From: Piscinibacter defluvii
GTDB taxonomy: Bacteria > Pseudomonadota > Gammaproteobacteria > Burkholderiales > Burkholderiaceae_C
Length of the DNA: 64,000 bases
Direction of reading: 5' to 3'
Assembly: GCF_004011805.1 (NCBI RefSeq)
Contig: NZ_RCHJ01000003.1
Location: forward strand, 124,001 to 188,000
Positions within the stretch are counted from its first letter, which is position 1; each line of letters opens with the position of its first letter. The position numbers and the translations under genes were made by a program. Shown here piece by piece: positions 17,408 to 27,239 of this stretch. The notes below the pieces were generated by a model. The model was not told the DNA's origin, did not search any database, and saw only the letters and a program-made list of their open reading frames with translations.

Positions 17408-18889
17408 ATGCGAACCCTGCGCTCCCTGCTGGCCCTGATCACCGCCTGGCTGCTGTCCGGCGGCGCTGCCGCCTACCCGGGCGCGGACGCCGGCCCCAAG
17501 CCCTTCCAGCCGGCGCGTGGCCGTCCGGCGCCGCTGGCCGGGCTGAAGCTGCTGCCACCCACCGCGGTGTTCGACCGCCTGCGCGAGGCCGGCGTGCCGA
17601 GCAGCCAGTTCGCCTTCCACGTTCGGCGTGTCGATGCGCCGCGTGCCGTGGCCGCGCTGAACGACGAGCAGCCCATCGTGCTGGCCTCCACGGCCAAGAT
17701 CGTCACCACGCTGGCCGCCCTGGACCTGCTCGGCCCGGAGCACCGCTGGACCACGCGAGCGCTGGCGCGCGGCGAGGTCGTCGACGGCCGGCTCGAGGGC
17801 GACCTGCTGATCGTCGGCGGCGGCGACGCCTCGCTCACGTCGGACGCGCTGCGGCGCTGGTTCGCCCGCCTGCAGGCCGACGGCCTGCGCGAGATCCATG
17901 GCGACATCGTGCTGGACCGGCTCGCCTTCCGGCTCAGCCCGGACGACCTGGCGCGCACGCCGCAGCCCGACCCGGAGCGCCCGCACCATGCCTGGCCCGA
18001 CGCGCTGCCGCTGGACGCCGGCGTGCTGCGCGTGGTGGTCTCGCCGCAGGGCCAGGGCAAGGTGGCGCTGCGCATGCAGCCGGTGCTCGACGGCGTGCAG
18101 CTCGTGTCCGCCGTGGCCAGCGGGCCGGGCTGCCAGGCGCAGGCCGAGCTGGCCGGGCCGCTGACGCTCAAGGTGAGTGGCATGTTGGCGCCGGAGTGCG
18201 GCGAGCGGCGGGTCGAGCTGATGCCGCTGTCGCATGCCGAGTTCGGCGCCCGGGCGATCGCCGCGCTGTGGGTCGAGGCCGGCGGCACGCTGACCGGCCA
18301 GGTGGTCGAGCGCGGCGCGGCCGACGAGACCGCGGCGGATGCCACGCCGCTGGCCGTTCTCGAGTCCGAGCCGCTGCCGGCGCGTGTGCGCGAGATCAAC
18401 AAGCTCAGCCACAACCTGCTGGCGCGCAACCTCTGGCTCACGCTCTCGCCCGAGTTCCCGCGGCGCAGCGCCACCAGCGCGGCGGCGCGCGAGCGGGTGC
18501 AGGCCTGGCTGCAGACGCAGGGGCTGAAGGCCGACGACATGGAGCTTGACACCGGCTCGGGGCTATCGCGCGGCGAACGCGCCCGCCCGCGTGCGCTGGC
18601 GCAGCTGCTGGCGCGGGCCTGGCGCGGGCCGCATGCGCAGGCCTTCGTCGCCTCGCTGCCGGTTGCCGGGGTGGACGGCACGCTGGCGCGGCGATTCCTC
18701 ACCGGTCCGGCAACCGGCCATGCCTGGCTCAAGACCGGCAGCCTGCTCGACGCGCGGGCGCTGGCCGGCTACGTCAAGGGCCGCAGCGGCAAGGTCTACG
18801 CGCTGGCCGCGATGATCCACCACCCGGATGCGGCGGCCGCCGCGCCGGCGCTCGACACCCTGGTCGAGTGGATCGCCGAGAACGGCTGA
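17408..18889 (+). CDS. dacB: D-alanyl-D-alanine carboxypeptidase/endopeptidase (PBP4)
   Basis: A 493-aa peptidase S13 protein with a signal peptide (residues 1-22, ending GGAAA). The penicillin-binding motifs are present: S94-T-A-K97, S-H-N in KLSHNLLARN (near 330) and KTG in LKTGSLLDARALAGYV (near 440). Such enzymes trim or cleave peptidoglycan cross-links in the periplasm. ATG at 17408 is selected because it starts the signal peptide; longer readings run into the divergent trmB gene. Its stop directly abuts the eutC stop on the other strand. Confidence 0.92.
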   Translation: MRTLRSLLALITAWLLSGGAAAYPGADAGPKPFQPARGRPAPLAGLKLLPPTAVFDRLREAGVPSSQFAFHVRRVDAPRAVAALNDEQPIVLASTAKIVTTLAALDLLGPEHRWTTRALARGEVVDGRLEGDLLIVGGGDASLTSDALRRWFARLQADGLREIHGDIVLDRLAFRLSPDDLARTPQPDPERPHHAWPDALPLDAGVLRVVVSPQGQGKVALRMQPVLDGVQLVSAVASGPGCQAQAELAGPLTLKVSGMLAPECGERRVELMPLSHAEFGARAIAALWVEAGGTLTGQVVERGAADETAADATPLAVLESEPLPARVREINKLSHNLLARNLWLTLSPEFPRRSATSAAARERVQAWLQTQGLKADDMELDTGSGLSRGERARPRALAQLLARAWRGPHAQAFVASLPVAGVDGTLARRFLTGPATGHAWLKTGSLLDARALAGYVKGRSGKVYALAAMIHHPDAAAAAPALDTLVEWIAENG

Positions 18890-19678
18890 TTACTCCAGCA
18901 GGAAGCTGCGCGAGGCGGCGCCGAGCGCCGGCACCGGGCTGCTCTCGTCCTTCAGGGCCACGCCGCTGAGCCCGCGTGTGCGCGCCGCCTCCAGCAGCCA
19001 GGCGAGCCGGCGGGCGGCCTCGGGAACGGGGAGGCCCTCGGGCCGCACGTTCGAGATGCAGTTGCGCTCGGCGTCGCTGCGGCCGGGGCACGGCTCCCAG
19101 GTCAGGTAGATGCCCAGGCTGTCGGGCGAGCTGAGCCCGGGCCGCTCGCCGATCAGCACCGCCACCAGGCGGGCGCCGAGCGCCGCGCCGATCGGATCGC
19201 CGATCGCGACGCGGCCCTGCTCGACCAGCGCCACCGGTGCGAGCTGCCAGCCGGCGCCGAGCACCGGCAGCAACGCCGCCACCAGCGGCACGGCATGCCG
19301 TTCGACGGCCAGGGCGGAGAGGCCGTCGGCGATCACCAGCGCGAGGTCGGGCGGCGCGCCGCGCGGCAGCGCCGCCAGACGTTGCCGGGACGGCTCGTCG
19401 AGCCGGCGGCCCAGGTCCGGCCGCTGCAGGTAGATCGGTCGGTCGGCCGCGGCACTGTGCAGGCGCAGCGTGGGCAGGCCGAGCGCCGCCAGGCCTTGCT
19501 CGAGCGGGCCGAGTTCGAGCCGCCGGTGGACCGCATCGCGCGCCTGCGCATGCGCGAGCTGGAAGTCGAGCTGCGCGGCGGTCGGCTGGCTGACGCCGCT
19601 GCGCCCGAGCCCGATGCGCGCCGGCGTGTGCCGGCGCAGCGAGCACCAGGGCTGGGGAATCACGACCGGCTTGTCCAT
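18890..19678 (-). CDS. eutC: Ethanolamine ammonia-lyase small subunit
   Basis: A 262-aa EutC subunit, recognised by [34 protein letters not shown] and [10 protein letters not shown]. With EutB it forms the adenosylcobalamin-dependent enzyme that splits ethanolamine to acetaldehyde and ammonia. It is the last gene of the order permease-eutB-eutC, 13 bases after eutB. ATG at 19678 gives a family-like N-terminus. No microcompartment or EutA reactivase genes accompany it in this window. Confidence 0.94.
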   Translation of the reverse strand: MDKPVVIPQPWCSLRRHTPARIGLGRSGVSQPTAAQLDFQLAHAQARDAVHRRLELGPLEQGLAALGLPTLRLHSAAADRPIYLQRPDLGRRLDEPSRQRLAALPRGAPPDLALVIADGLSALAVERHAVPLVAALLPVLGAGWQLAPVALVEQGRVAIGDPIGAALGARLVAVLIGERPGLSSPDSLGIYLTWEPCPGRSDAERNCISNVRPEGLPVPEAARRLAWLLEAARTRGLSGVALKDESSPVPALGAASRSFLLE

Positions 19679-19691
19679 CGTGGCAGCCGGT

Positions 19692-21098
19692 TCAGCCGGC
19701 ACGCTCGAGCAGCCCCGCCAGGCGGGCCGGCAGCGCGTCGGCCAGCCGGTCCGGCGCACCGGGCAGGGTGATCTGCATCGCCTCGAGCCAGCGCTCGAAC
19801 TCCGGTGCCGGCCGAAGGCCGAGCACGCGGCGTGCATACAGCGCGTCGTGGAACGAGGTGCTCTGGTAGTTCAGCATCACGTCGTCGGCGCCGGGCACGC
19901 CCATCACGAAGCTGACCCCGGCCGCACCCAGCAGGGTGAGCAGGGTGTCGAGGTCGTTCTGGTCGGCCTCGGCGTGGTTGGTGTAGCAGATGTCGCAGCC
20001 CATCGTCAGGCCGAGCAGCTTGGCGCAGAAATGGTCCTCCAGCCCGGCGCGGATGATCTGCCGGCCGTCGTACAGGTACTCCGGGCCGATGAAGCCGACC
20101 ACGCTGTTGACCAGCAGCGGCCCGAAGTGCCGCGCCACGCCGTAGGCGCGCGCCTCGATGGTCTGCTGGTCGCAGTCGTGGTGCGCCTGGGCCGAGAGGG
20201 CGCTGCCCTGGCCGGTCTCGAAGTACATGACGTTCGTGCCGCGCGTGCCGTCGTCGAAGCGCGCGCCGCGCTGCAGCGAGAGCGCGGCGGCCCGCGCTTC
20301 GCCGAGCAAGGCGAGGTCGATGCCGAAGCTGCGGTTGGTGCCCTCGGTGCCGCCGATCGACTGGAACACCAGGTCCACCGGCGCGCCGCGTTCGATGCAC
20401 TGCAGGGTGTTGGTGACATGCGTGAGCACGCAGCTCTGGGTCGGGATGTCCCAGCGCCGGATCACCCCGTCGAGCATCTGCAGCAGGGCCGTGACCTGGG
20501 CGACGTTGTCGCCCGCCGGGTTGATGCCGATCACCGCGTCGCCGCTGCCGTGCAGCAGCCCGTCGAGCAGGCTGGCGGCGATGCCGGCGGGATCGTCGGT
20601 CGGGTGGTTGGGCTGCAGCCGGGTCGAGAGCCGGCCGGGCAGGCCGATGGTGCCGCGAAAGCGCGTCTGCACGCGGCACTTTCGTGCGACGAGGATCAGG
20701 TCCTGGTGGCGCATGATCTTGCTGACCGCCGCCGTCATCTCCGGGGTCAGGCCGGGCGCCAGCTCGGCGAGCATGGTGCCGTCCACCGCGTCGGACAGCA
20801 GCCAGTCGCGAAAGCTCCCGACGCTCAGGTGCGCCACCGGCGCGAACGCGGCGGCGTCGTGCGTGTCGATGATCAGCCGCGTGACCTCGTCGATCTCGTA
20901 GGGCACCACCGCCTCGTTCAGGAAGGTGGCCAGCGGCAGATCGGCCAGCACCTTCTGAGCGGCCACACGCTCCTCGGCGCTGCGCGCCGCGATGCCGGCC
21001 AGTTCGTCGCCCGAGCGCAGCGGCGTGGCGCGCGCCATCAGCGTGCGCAGGTCGTCGAAGACGTGGCGCGTGGCGCCGACGGTGTGCGCGTAGGCCAT
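19692..21098 (-). CDS. eutB: Ethanolamine ammonia-lyase large subunit
   Basis: A 468-aa catalytic TIM-barrel subunit. Distinctive stretches are [29 protein letters not shown] and [19 protein letters not shown], all hallmarks of EutB. It binds cobalamin together with EutC in the cytoplasm. It follows the ethanolamine permease by 15 bases and precedes eutC, a short ethanolamine-use operon as in many pseudomonads and Burkholderiales. Acetaldehyde dehydrogenase is not in the window. Confidence 0.95.
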   Translation of the reverse strand: MAYAHTVGATRHVFDDLRTLMARATPLRSGDELAGIAARSAEERVAAQKVLADLPLATFLNEAVVPYEIDEVTRLIIDTHDAAAFAPVAHLSVGSFRDWLLSDAVDGTMLAELAPGLTPEMTAAVSKIMRHQDLILVARKCRVQTRFRGTIGLPGRLSTRLQPNHPTDDPAGIAASLLDGLLHGSGDAVIGINPAGDNVAQVTALLQMLDGVIRRWDIPTQSCVLTHVTNTLQCIERGAPVDLVFQSIGGTEGTNRSFGIDLALLGEARAAALSLQRGARFDDGTRGTNVMYFETGQGSALSAQAHHDCDQQTIEARAYGVARHFGPLLVNSVVGFIGPEYLYDGRQIIRAGLEDHFCAKLLGLTMGCDICYTNHAEADQNDLDTLLTLLGAAGVSFVMGVPGADDVMLNYQSTSFHDALYARRVLGLRPAPEFERWLEAMQITLPGAPDRLADALPARLAGLLERAG

Positions 21099-21113
21099 CG
21101 TGGTCGGTGAGGC

Positions 21114-22487
21114 TCAGGCCGTGGCCGCCAGCGACTCGCGGCGCCGGCGCGTGGCAAGTACGTAAGCGTAGCCCAGCACGCCGAGCACGACGAACAGCAG
21201 GGCGATGAGCGGGTTGTAGACGACCATCGTCGCCAGGCACACCAGCGCCGCGGCCAGTGCGAAGGCCGGGAACCAGGGGTACAGCGGCGCGCGGAACGGC
21301 CGGGCCAGTCCGGGCTCGCTGCGGCGCAGCTTGAACAGGCTGGCCATGCTGACGATGTACATCACGATGGCGCCGAACACGCTCATCGTCACGATGTTGG
21401 CGGTGAGGGTCTGGCCGCCGAAGCTGAACAGTTCGTCGCTGAAGATCGCCGCGATGCCGACCACGCCGCCGGCCAGCACCGCCAGGTGCGGCGTGTGGAA
21501 GCGCGGGTGCACGCGGCCGAAGGCGCCGGGCAGGAAGCCCGCGCGCGCGAGCGCGAAGATCTGGCGCGAGTAGCCAAGGATGATGCCGTGGAACGAGGCG
21601 ATCAGCCCGAACAGGCCGAGCCACACCAGCATGTGCAGCCAGCCGCTGGATTCGCCGACGATCAGCTTCATCGCCTGTGGCAGCGGGTCGTTGATGTTGG
21701 AGAGCTTGGTCCAGTCGCCCGCGCCACCGGCGAACACCATCACGCCCACGGCCAGCGCCAGCAGGGTCAGGATGCCGGCGATGTAGGCGATCGGGATGGA
21801 GCGCTTCGGGTCCTTGGCTTCCTCGGCGGCCATCGCCACGCCCTCGATCGCGAGGAAGAACCAGATCGCGAACGGGATCGCCGCGAACATGCCCGGGATG
21901 GCCGCGGCACTGAAGCTGTCCTGCCCTGCCCAGCCGCCCTTGACGAAGTTGGCCACCGAGAATCCCGGCGACACGACGCCCATGAACACCAGCAGCTCGA
22001 AGATGGCGATCAGCGTGACCACCAGCTCGAAGGTGGCGGCGATCTGCACGCCGAGGATGTTCAGCGTCATGAACACCAGGTAGGCGCCGACGGCGACGAG
22101 TTTCGGGTCCAGCGCCGGGAACTGCACGTTCAGGTAGGAGCCGATCGCCAGCGCGATGGCCGGCGGCGCGAACACGAACTCCACCAGGGTGGCATAGCCG
22201 GCGATGTAGCCGCCGGTCGGCCCGAAGGCCCGCCGGCTGTATTCGAACGGGCCGCCGGCATGCGGGATCGAGGTGGTCAGCTCGGTGAAGCTGAAGATGA
22301 AGGTGGTGTACATCAGCGCGACGAAGCCCGCGGTGACGAGAAAGCCGAGCGTGCCGGCGCCGGCCCAGCCGTAGCTCCAGCCGAAGTACTCGCCCGAGAT
22401 GACGAGGCCGACGGCGATGCCCCACAGCTGCCAGGTCGACAGCGACTTGTCCAGGCCCGGTGACGGGTTCGTGCTGCTCATGTTCAT
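21114..22487 (-). CDS. eat: Ethanolamine permease (APC family)
   Basis: A 457-aa APC-superfamily transporter with about 12 membrane spans. The N-terminal GLVISGEYFGWSYGWAGAGT and the TELTTSIPHAGGPFEYSRRAFG segment are typical of ethanolamine permeases. It begins the operon with eutB and eutC, which supports the substrate. The second codon pair (ATG AAC ATG) leaves an alternative start two residues in. It would be in the inner membrane. Confidence 0.9.
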   Translation of the reverse strand: MNMSSTNPSPGLDKSLSTWQLWGIAVGLVISGEYFGWSYGWAGAGTLGFLVTAGFVALMYTTFIFSFTELTTSIPHAGGPFEYSRRAFGPTGGYIAGYATLVEFVFAPPAIALAIGSYLNVQFPALDPKLVAVGAYLVFMTLNILGVQIAATFELVVTLIAIFELLVFMGVVSPGFSVANFVKGGWAGQDSFSAAAIPGMFAAIPFAIWFFLAIEGVAMAAEEAKDPKRSIPIAYIAGILTLLALAVGVMVFAGGAGDWTKLSNINDPLPQAMKLIVGESSGWLHMLVWLGLFGLIASFHGIILGYSRQIFALARAGFLPGAFGRVHPRFHTPHLAVLAGGVVGIAAIFSDELFSFGGQTLTANIVTMSVFGAIVMYIVSMASLFKLRRSEPGLARPFRAPLYPWFPAFALAAALVCLATMVVYNPLIALLFVVLGVLGYAYVLATRRRRESLAATA

Positions 22488-22527
22488 CCCTCCAAGGATC
22501 GAGGCAGCGCAAGAGGCAAGGCCCGTG

Positions 22528-22560
22528 CCGGCGGAATGCCGTCGCTCGGCACGCCGCCGG
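22528..22560. other. GC-rich hairpin between the ribokinase and ethanolamine genes
   Basis: CCGGCGG/CCGCCGG and TGCCG/CGGCA arms form a 12-bp stem interrupted by a two-base internal loop, with loop TCGCT. It lies 23 bases after the ribokinase stop (on the minus strand) and upstream of the permease gene. No T-tract follows, so termination is uncertain. Confidence 0.4.
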
Positions 22561-22582
22561 TGCCGGCGTGCACTGCGAACGA

Positions 22583-23497
22583 TCAGCCCGACCCGGCGGC
22601 GAGCGCTTCCGTGCGGGCGAGACTGGGCATGGCGCTGATCGCGCCGGCCCCGGTGACGGAGAGTGCCGCGGCTGCGTTGGCCAGCAGCGCGGCGGTGTCC
22701 AGGTCCAGCCCGCGCGCGAGGGCCGCGGCCAGCGCGCCGGTGCAGGTGTCGCCGGCGCCGACGGTGTCGGCCACCGTCACGCGGTGGCCGGGGATGCGCC
22801 GCGGCGCCGTGCCCGGCCGCACCAGGCAGGCGCCGTGTTCGCCGAGCGTGACCAGCACCGTGCCGGTGCCGCGTGCGTGCAGGGCCTGGGCGGCGTCCTC
22901 CACCGGCACCGAGTCATCCATGCCGACGAGACCACGCAGCTCACCCTCGTTGGGGGTCAGCAGGTCGGTCAGCGCGAGCAGTTCGTTGGGCAGCGGCCGG
23001 GCGGGCGCCGGGTTCAGCACGGTCGTGACCCCGTGCGCGCGCGCGATGCGGAAGGCCGCCAGCGTGGCCTCGATCGGCACCTCGTTGGGGGCCATCACCA
23101 CGCGCGCGGCGGCGATGGTGGCCTCGGCAGCCTGGGCATGTGACGGTCCGAGCCGGCCGCCGGCGCCGAGGTAGACGGCAATGCTGTTGTCGCCGCCCTC
23201 GTAGACGAGGATCTGCGCGACGCCGCTGCGCTCGCCGGCCGCCACCTCGACGTGGTTCGTGTCGATGCCTTCGCGGTGCCACAGGGCGAGCGCCATGCGG
23301 CCGAAGTCGTCGTCGCCGATGCGGGCGATCACCGCGACCTGCGCGCCTTGCCGCGCCGCCGCCACTGCCGCATTCGAGCCCTTGCCGCCCGGGCCGATCT
23401 CGAACTGCGAGGCGAGCAGGGTTTCGCCGCGGGCGATCGGCCGCGGCACCCTGGAGATGAGATCCGCGTTCCAGCTCGCCAGGCAGACGACGTCCAT
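22583..23497 (-). CDS. Ribokinase-family (PfkB) sugar kinase
   Basis: A 304-aa PfkB kinase with signature 1 GPGGKGSNAAVAAARQGA near residue 37 and signature 2 DTVGAGDTCTGALAAAL near 250, the latter carrying the catalytic aspartate. The overall length and the N-terminus fit ribokinase, but family members phosphorylate many sugars. Its ATG overlaps the dctM stop, so it belongs to the TRAP/DapA-like/GntR cluster. The kinase may act on the product of the aldolase-like enzyme or on a nucleoside/sugar-acid derivative; the actual substrate is unknown. Confidence 0.8.
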   Translation of the reverse strand: MDVVCLASWNADLISRVPRPIARGETLLASQFEIGPGGKGSNAAVAAARQGAQVAVIARIGDDDFGRMALALWHREGIDTNHVEVAAGERSGVAQILVYEGGDNSIAVYLGAGGRLGPSHAQAAEATIAAARVVMAPNEVPIEATLAAFRIARAHGVTTVLNPAPARPLPNELLALTDLLTPNEGELRGLVGMDDSVPVEDAAQALHARGTGTVLVTLGEHGACLVRPGTAPRRIPGHRVTVADTVGAGDTCTGALAAALARGLDLDTAALLANAAAALSVTGAGAISAMPSLARTEALAAGSG

Positions 23498-24795
23498 CAC
23501 TTCGCTCCGTAGCCCATGGTCTGCGGCAGCCACAGCACGATCTGCGGGAAGCAGGTCATCGCCAGCAGCAGGGCCAGCAGCAGCACCAGGAACAGCCAGC
23601 CTTCTTTCATCATCGCGCCGATCGGGATGCCGGTCAGCGCCTTGGTGACGAACAGCAGCATGCCGAAGGGTGGGTGGATCAGGCCGATCATCATGTTCAG
23701 CACCACCAGCACGCCGAAGTGCACCAGGTCGATGCCGAGCGCCTTCACCGCCGGCAGCAGCATCGGCACGAAGACCAGCAGCAGCACCGAGACATCGAGG
23801 AAGCAGCCGAGCACCAGGAACAGCAGGTTCACGAGCAGCAGGAAGGCCAGCGGCGAGAGCTGCAGTGCATCGACCCAGCCGGCCAGCGCCTGCGGCACGC
23901 CTTCGGCCGTGAAGGCGTAGTTCAGCATGAACGAGCCGGCGAGGATCAGGGTGATCACCGCGCTGCCGCGCGCCGACTCGAGCACCACGCCGTAGAGCGT
24001 GCGCCAGGACAAGGCCCGGTAGACGACGCCAGCCAGGATCAGCGCATGCGCCGCGGCCACCGCGGCGGCCTCCGTCGGCGTGAAGGCGCCCGAGTAGATG
24101 CCGCCCAGCAGCACGATCGGCATCGACAGCGGCAGCGCGCCACGGAAGAGCACGACTGGCCACTCCGACAGCGGCACCGGCGCCTCGCGCGGCATGTGGC
24201 GCTTGGTGGCGATGTACTGCACCACGCCCATCATCAGCAGGGCCATCAGCACGCCGGGCAGCACGCCGCCGAGGAACAGCGCGCCCACCGAGGCGCCCGA
24301 GACCAGCGCGTAGATCACCATCGGGATCGACGGCGGGATGATGGGCCCGAGCGTCGCACTCGCCACCACCACCGCGCCGGCGAAGCCGGGCGAGTATTCG
24401 GGCTTCTTCAGCATCTGGCGGATCGTCACCAGGCCGGGGCCGGCCGCATCGGCGATCGCGCTGCCGCTCATGCCGGAGAAGATCACGCTGACCAGGATGT
24501 CCACCTGCGCCAGCCCGCCGCGCAGGCGGCCCACGAGGATGCGGCAGAAGTCGAAGATGCGCTCGCTCACCGTGCCGGCATTCATGATGTTCGCGGCGAA
24601 CACGAACAGCGGCACCGCCAGCAGCACGTAGCTGTTGTACAGGCCGTTGCCGATCTGCTCGGCGGCGAGCCCGAGGTCCTGCCGCTTGACGGCGAGGTAG
24701 GCGATGCCCGAGGCGATCATCGCGAAGCCGATCGGCACGCGCATCAGCATGCCGCCGGAGAGCACGCCCACGAGGGCGAGGAGGGCGATGTTCAT
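23497..24795 (-). CDS. TRAP transporter large permease DctM
   Basis: A 432-aa polytopic channel subunit with ASATLGPIIPPSIPMVIYAL and MMIGLIHPPFGMLLF motifs of the DctM family. ATG at 24793-24795 overlaps the dctQ stop, and its stop overlaps the kinase start. Together with dctQ and dctP this is a full second TRAP system in the window, distinct in sequence from the one at the 5' end. Substrate is unknown. Confidence 0.93.
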   Translation of the reverse strand: MNIALLALVGVLSGGMLMRVPIGFAMIASGIAYLAVKRQDLGLAAEQIGNGLYNSYVLLAVPLFVFAANIMNAGTVSERIFDFCRILVGRLRGGLAQVDILVSVIFSGMSGSAIADAAGPGLVTIRQMLKKPEYSPGFAGAVVVASATLGPIIPPSIPMVIYALVSGASVGALFLGGVLPGVLMALLMMGVVQYIATKRHMPREAPVPLSEWPVVLFRGALPLSMPIVLLGGIYSGAFTPTEAAAVAAAHALILAGVVYRALSWRTLYGVVLESARGSAVITLILAGSFMLNYAFTAEGVPQALAGWVDALQLSPLAFLLLVNLLFLVLGCFLDVSVLLLVFVPMLLPAVKALGIDLVHFGVLVVLNMMIGLIHPPFGMLLFVTKALTGIPIGAMMKEGWLFLVLLLALLLAMTCFPQIVLWLPQTMGYGAK

Positions 24796-25277
24796 GCGGC
24801 GGGCACTCCCGCGTCTTCGAGCCCGCGGCCGCGCAGGGCCTCGAGCACGTTCCAGGCGCAGCGCAACGCGAGCGCGGCCAGCAGCGCGACGAAGGGAAGG
24901 AACACGAGGCTGAACGGCACGTTCAGCACTGGCGTGCCCTCGCGGGACATGAAGGTCACGTAGTCCCAGGTGGCGGGCAGCGCCCAGGCCGAGAGCCCGC
25001 CCACCATCAGGTTGCTCACGACCCGCATCACGCGGCGTGTTCGTCGCCCGGCGGCGTTCCACAGCAGGTCGAACATCACGTGTTCGCGTTCGGGCACGAC
25101 GAAGGCCGCCGACCAGAGGATCACCCAGACGTAGAGCACCACGGCCATCTCGTCCGTCCAGGGCAGCGGCTTGCCGAAGCCGAAGCGCGCCACGATCTGC
25201 ACCACGAAGACGAGGAACAGCGCAGCGAACAGCAGCGCGCCGAGCGCGCCGGCGCCGCGGCGGAGCAGGGCGAGCAT
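24792..25277 (-). CDS. TRAP transporter small permease DctQ
   Basis: A 161-aa protein with four predicted spans; the first is RRGAGALGALLFAALFLVFV and a loop has PWTDEMAVVLYVWVILWSAA, which matches DctQ. It overlaps dctM by four bases and follows dctP by 6 bases. It couples binding protein and channel. Confidence 0.9.
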   Translation of the reverse strand: MLALLRRGAGALGALLFAALFLVFVVQIVARFGFGKPLPWTDEMAVVLYVWVILWSAAFVVPEREHVMFDLLWNAAGRRTRRVMRVVSNLMVGGLSAWALPATWDYVTFMSREGTPVLNVPFSLVFLPFVALLAALALRCAWNVLEALRGRGLEDAGVPAA

Positions 25278-25283
25278 GCCAGG

Positions 25284-26282
25284 CTACCGGGTCGCGTTGA
25301 TGCGGTCGAGCAGGCCCTTGGGCCAGGCCTTGGCCATGTCGGAGCCCGCGTAGGCCGCCTGCACCGCCTTGCGGAAGGCCTCGACGTCCGGCGTCGAGAC
25401 CTGCAGGCCCTGCTGCCTGAAGAAGTCGACGATCTGCGCCTCCTCCTTCAGTCGGTTCTCGTTGTTGAACGCGGCGGCGGCCTGCGCCGCTGCCCTGACC
25501 TTGCCCTGTTGCGCGGCCGACAGCGCGTTCCAGCTCTTGTTGGAGATCGAGATGAAGATGCCGTCCACCAGGTGGTTGGTCAGCACGATCTGCCTGGTGA
25601 CCTCGTAGAACTTGGCTGCGCGCACCGAGGGCAGCGGGTTGTCCTGCCCGTCGATGGTGCCGGTCTTCAGGCCCAGGTAGACCTCGCCGAAGGCCAGCGG
25701 CGTGGCGGTGGCGCCGAGCGCCTCGCCGAGGAACAGCCACTCCTTGCTGCCGGGCATGCGCAGCTTCACGCCCTTGAGATCCGCCGGTGTCTTCACGTTG
25801 CGCGGCTCGCGCAGGTTGACCTGGCGGGTGCCGAGGTAGACGGTGGCCAGCGGCGTGACCTCCATCTTCTCGGCCACGAGCCTGAACAGCTCCTCGCCGA
25901 TCGGCCCGTTGAACACCTTCTGCTGGTGCTCGGGGTCGCGGATGATGTAGCCGGCGGTGAAGATCGAGAACTCGGGCACCAGCTTGGCGATGTCGAAGGC
26001 CGAGATCGACGCCAGCTCGAGGTTGCCGCGCGCCATCGCGGCCGGCTCGGCGCCCTGCTTGAAGAGCGAGGCGTTCAGGTTGATCTGCACGTCGAACTCG
26101 CCCGGCGCGCTCTTCTCGAGCGAGTCCTTGAACACGGTCCACATCTTGGCGTGCCAGTCGTCCGGCACGGCCGGCGTTGAGATGCGCAGCGGGATCTTGC
26201 CCTGCGCCTGGGCCAGCGGCGTGAACGCGGCCAGCGAGAGCGCCAGGGCGGCCAGCAGGTGGCGGCGGGTCGGTCGGGTCAT
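25284..26282 (-). CDS. TRAP transporter substrate-binding protein DctP
   Basis: A 332-aa periplasmic solute receptor. The N-terminus MTRPTRRHLLAALALSLAAF has a twin-arginine-like TRRHLLAA pattern before the hydrophobic core and ends in AQAQ, so Tat export is possible. Family features include LKGVKLRMPGS with the substrate arginine and IDGQDNPLPSVRAAKFYEV. ATG at 26282 follows AAGGAGAC. It is the first transport gene after the DapA-like gene. Ligand unknown; a hydroxylated sugar acid is a guess from the neighbours. Confidence 0.9.
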   Translation of the reverse strand: MTRPTRRHLLAALALSLAAFTPLAQAQGKIPLRISTPAVPDDWHAKMWTVFKDSLEKSAPGEFDVQINLNASLFKQGAEPAAMARGNLELASISAFDIAKLVPEFSIFTAGYIIRDPEHQQKVFNGPIGEELFRLVAEKMEVTPLATVYLGTRQVNLREPRNVKTPADLKGVKLRMPGSKEWLFLGEALGATATPLAFGEVYLGLKTGTIDGQDNPLPSVRAAKFYEVTRQIVLTNHLVDGIFISISNKSWNALSAAQQGKVRAAAQAAAAFNNENRLKEEAQIVDFFRQQGLQVSTPDVEAFRKAVQAAYAGSDMAKAWPKGLLDRINATR

Positions 26283-26310
26283 GGTTGTCTCCTTCGAGTT
26301 CGTCTCGGGG

Positions 26311-27237
26311 TCAGTCGATGGCCGGGTCGAGTGCGAGCGGCGCGAGTGCGGTCCGCAGGGCGGCGAGCCCCGCCGCATCCAGCCCCACCAGCGGCGCACG
26401 CACGCGCAGCCAGGCCGCGTCGTCGTGCAACGCGGCCATCACGCCCTTGAGCGCCGGGATCAGGGCATAACCGCCCAGCACGCGCAGCAGTCGTTCGATG
26501 CGTGCCAGCGCCGCCGGCGTCTGCGCGTCATCGGGCTGCAGCACCAGGCGGCGCACGGTGCGCGGCATGAAGTTGGCGAGGCCGCTGACGGCACCGGTGC
26601 TGCCGCGCCGGCCGAGCGCGGGCAGGTCCGGCTCGTGGCCGACATGCACCGTGAGACCGGGCATGAAGGCATCGGCCAGCGCCAGCGCGTGGGCGCGGTC
26701 GCCGGCGCTGTCCTTGATGCCGACGATGCTGCCCGGGTAGTGGCGCAGCAGTTCGGCGATCACCGCGTGCGAGAGGCCGAGGCCGGCCACCTGGGGGATG
26801 TGGTAGAGCATCACGCGCAGGCGCGGATCCACGCCTGCATCGCCGCTGCGATCCAGCACCCAGGCGTAGGCATCGACGATGCCCTGGTCCGTCACGCCCT
26901 TGAGGAAGAACGGCGGGAGCATCAGCACGCCCCAGGCGCCGACGGCGAGCGCGTGGCGGGTCAGCGCCAGGGTGTCGGGCAGCGCGGCGCAGCTCGTCGA
27001 CACGAGGATGTTCGCGCCGGGCACGCCGCCGGCGACCAGCGCGTCCACCGCGGCGATGCGCTCGGCCACGCTGAACGACGGCCCCTCGCCGGTGGTGCCG
27101 AAGGGCGTGACGCCGCCGCAGCCGGCAGCCAGCAGGGCGCGGGCATGCGCGGCGAAGCGCAGGGGGTCGATCGAGAGATCGTCCTGCAGCGGGGTCAGCA
27201 GGGCCGGCCAGATGCCGGGCAGGGATGTGAGGGTCAT
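26311..27237 (-). CDS. Dihydrodipicolinate synthase-family aldolase/lyase
   Basis: A 308-aa class I aldolase-fold protein. The pyruvate-binding FGTTGEGPSFS loop, the Schiff-base lysine in IVGIKDSAGD and a tyrosine in MLYHIPQ are present. The true dapA is elsewhere in the window, so this copy is likely catabolic, for example a keto-acid aldolase or a lyase in the N-acetylneuraminate lyase superfamily. It is the second gene of the GntR-led cluster and precedes a TRAP importer, which supplies its probable substrate. The reaction cannot be named from sequence alone. Confidence 0.82.
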   Translation of the reverse strand: MTLTSLPGIWPALLTPLQDDLSIDPLRFAAHARALLAAGCGGVTPFGTTGEGPSFSVAERIAAVDALVAGGVPGANILVSTSCAALPDTLALTRHALAVGAWGVLMLPPFFLKGVTDQGIVDAYAWVLDRSGDAGVDPRLRVMLYHIPQVAGLGLSHAVIAELLRHYPGSIVGIKDSAGDRAHALALADAFMPGLTVHVGHEPDLPALGRRGSTGAVSGLANFMPRTVRRLVLQPDDAQTPAALARIERLLRVLGGYALIPALKGVMAALHDDAAWLRVRAPLVGLDAAGLAALRTALAPLALDPAID

Positions 27238-27239
27238 GG

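Noticed and set aside
26311-27237. Calling the DapA-like gene dapA
   Set aside because: A second copy at 56379-57260 has the standard dapA-bamC context and closer motifs; this one is in a catabolic TRAP cluster.
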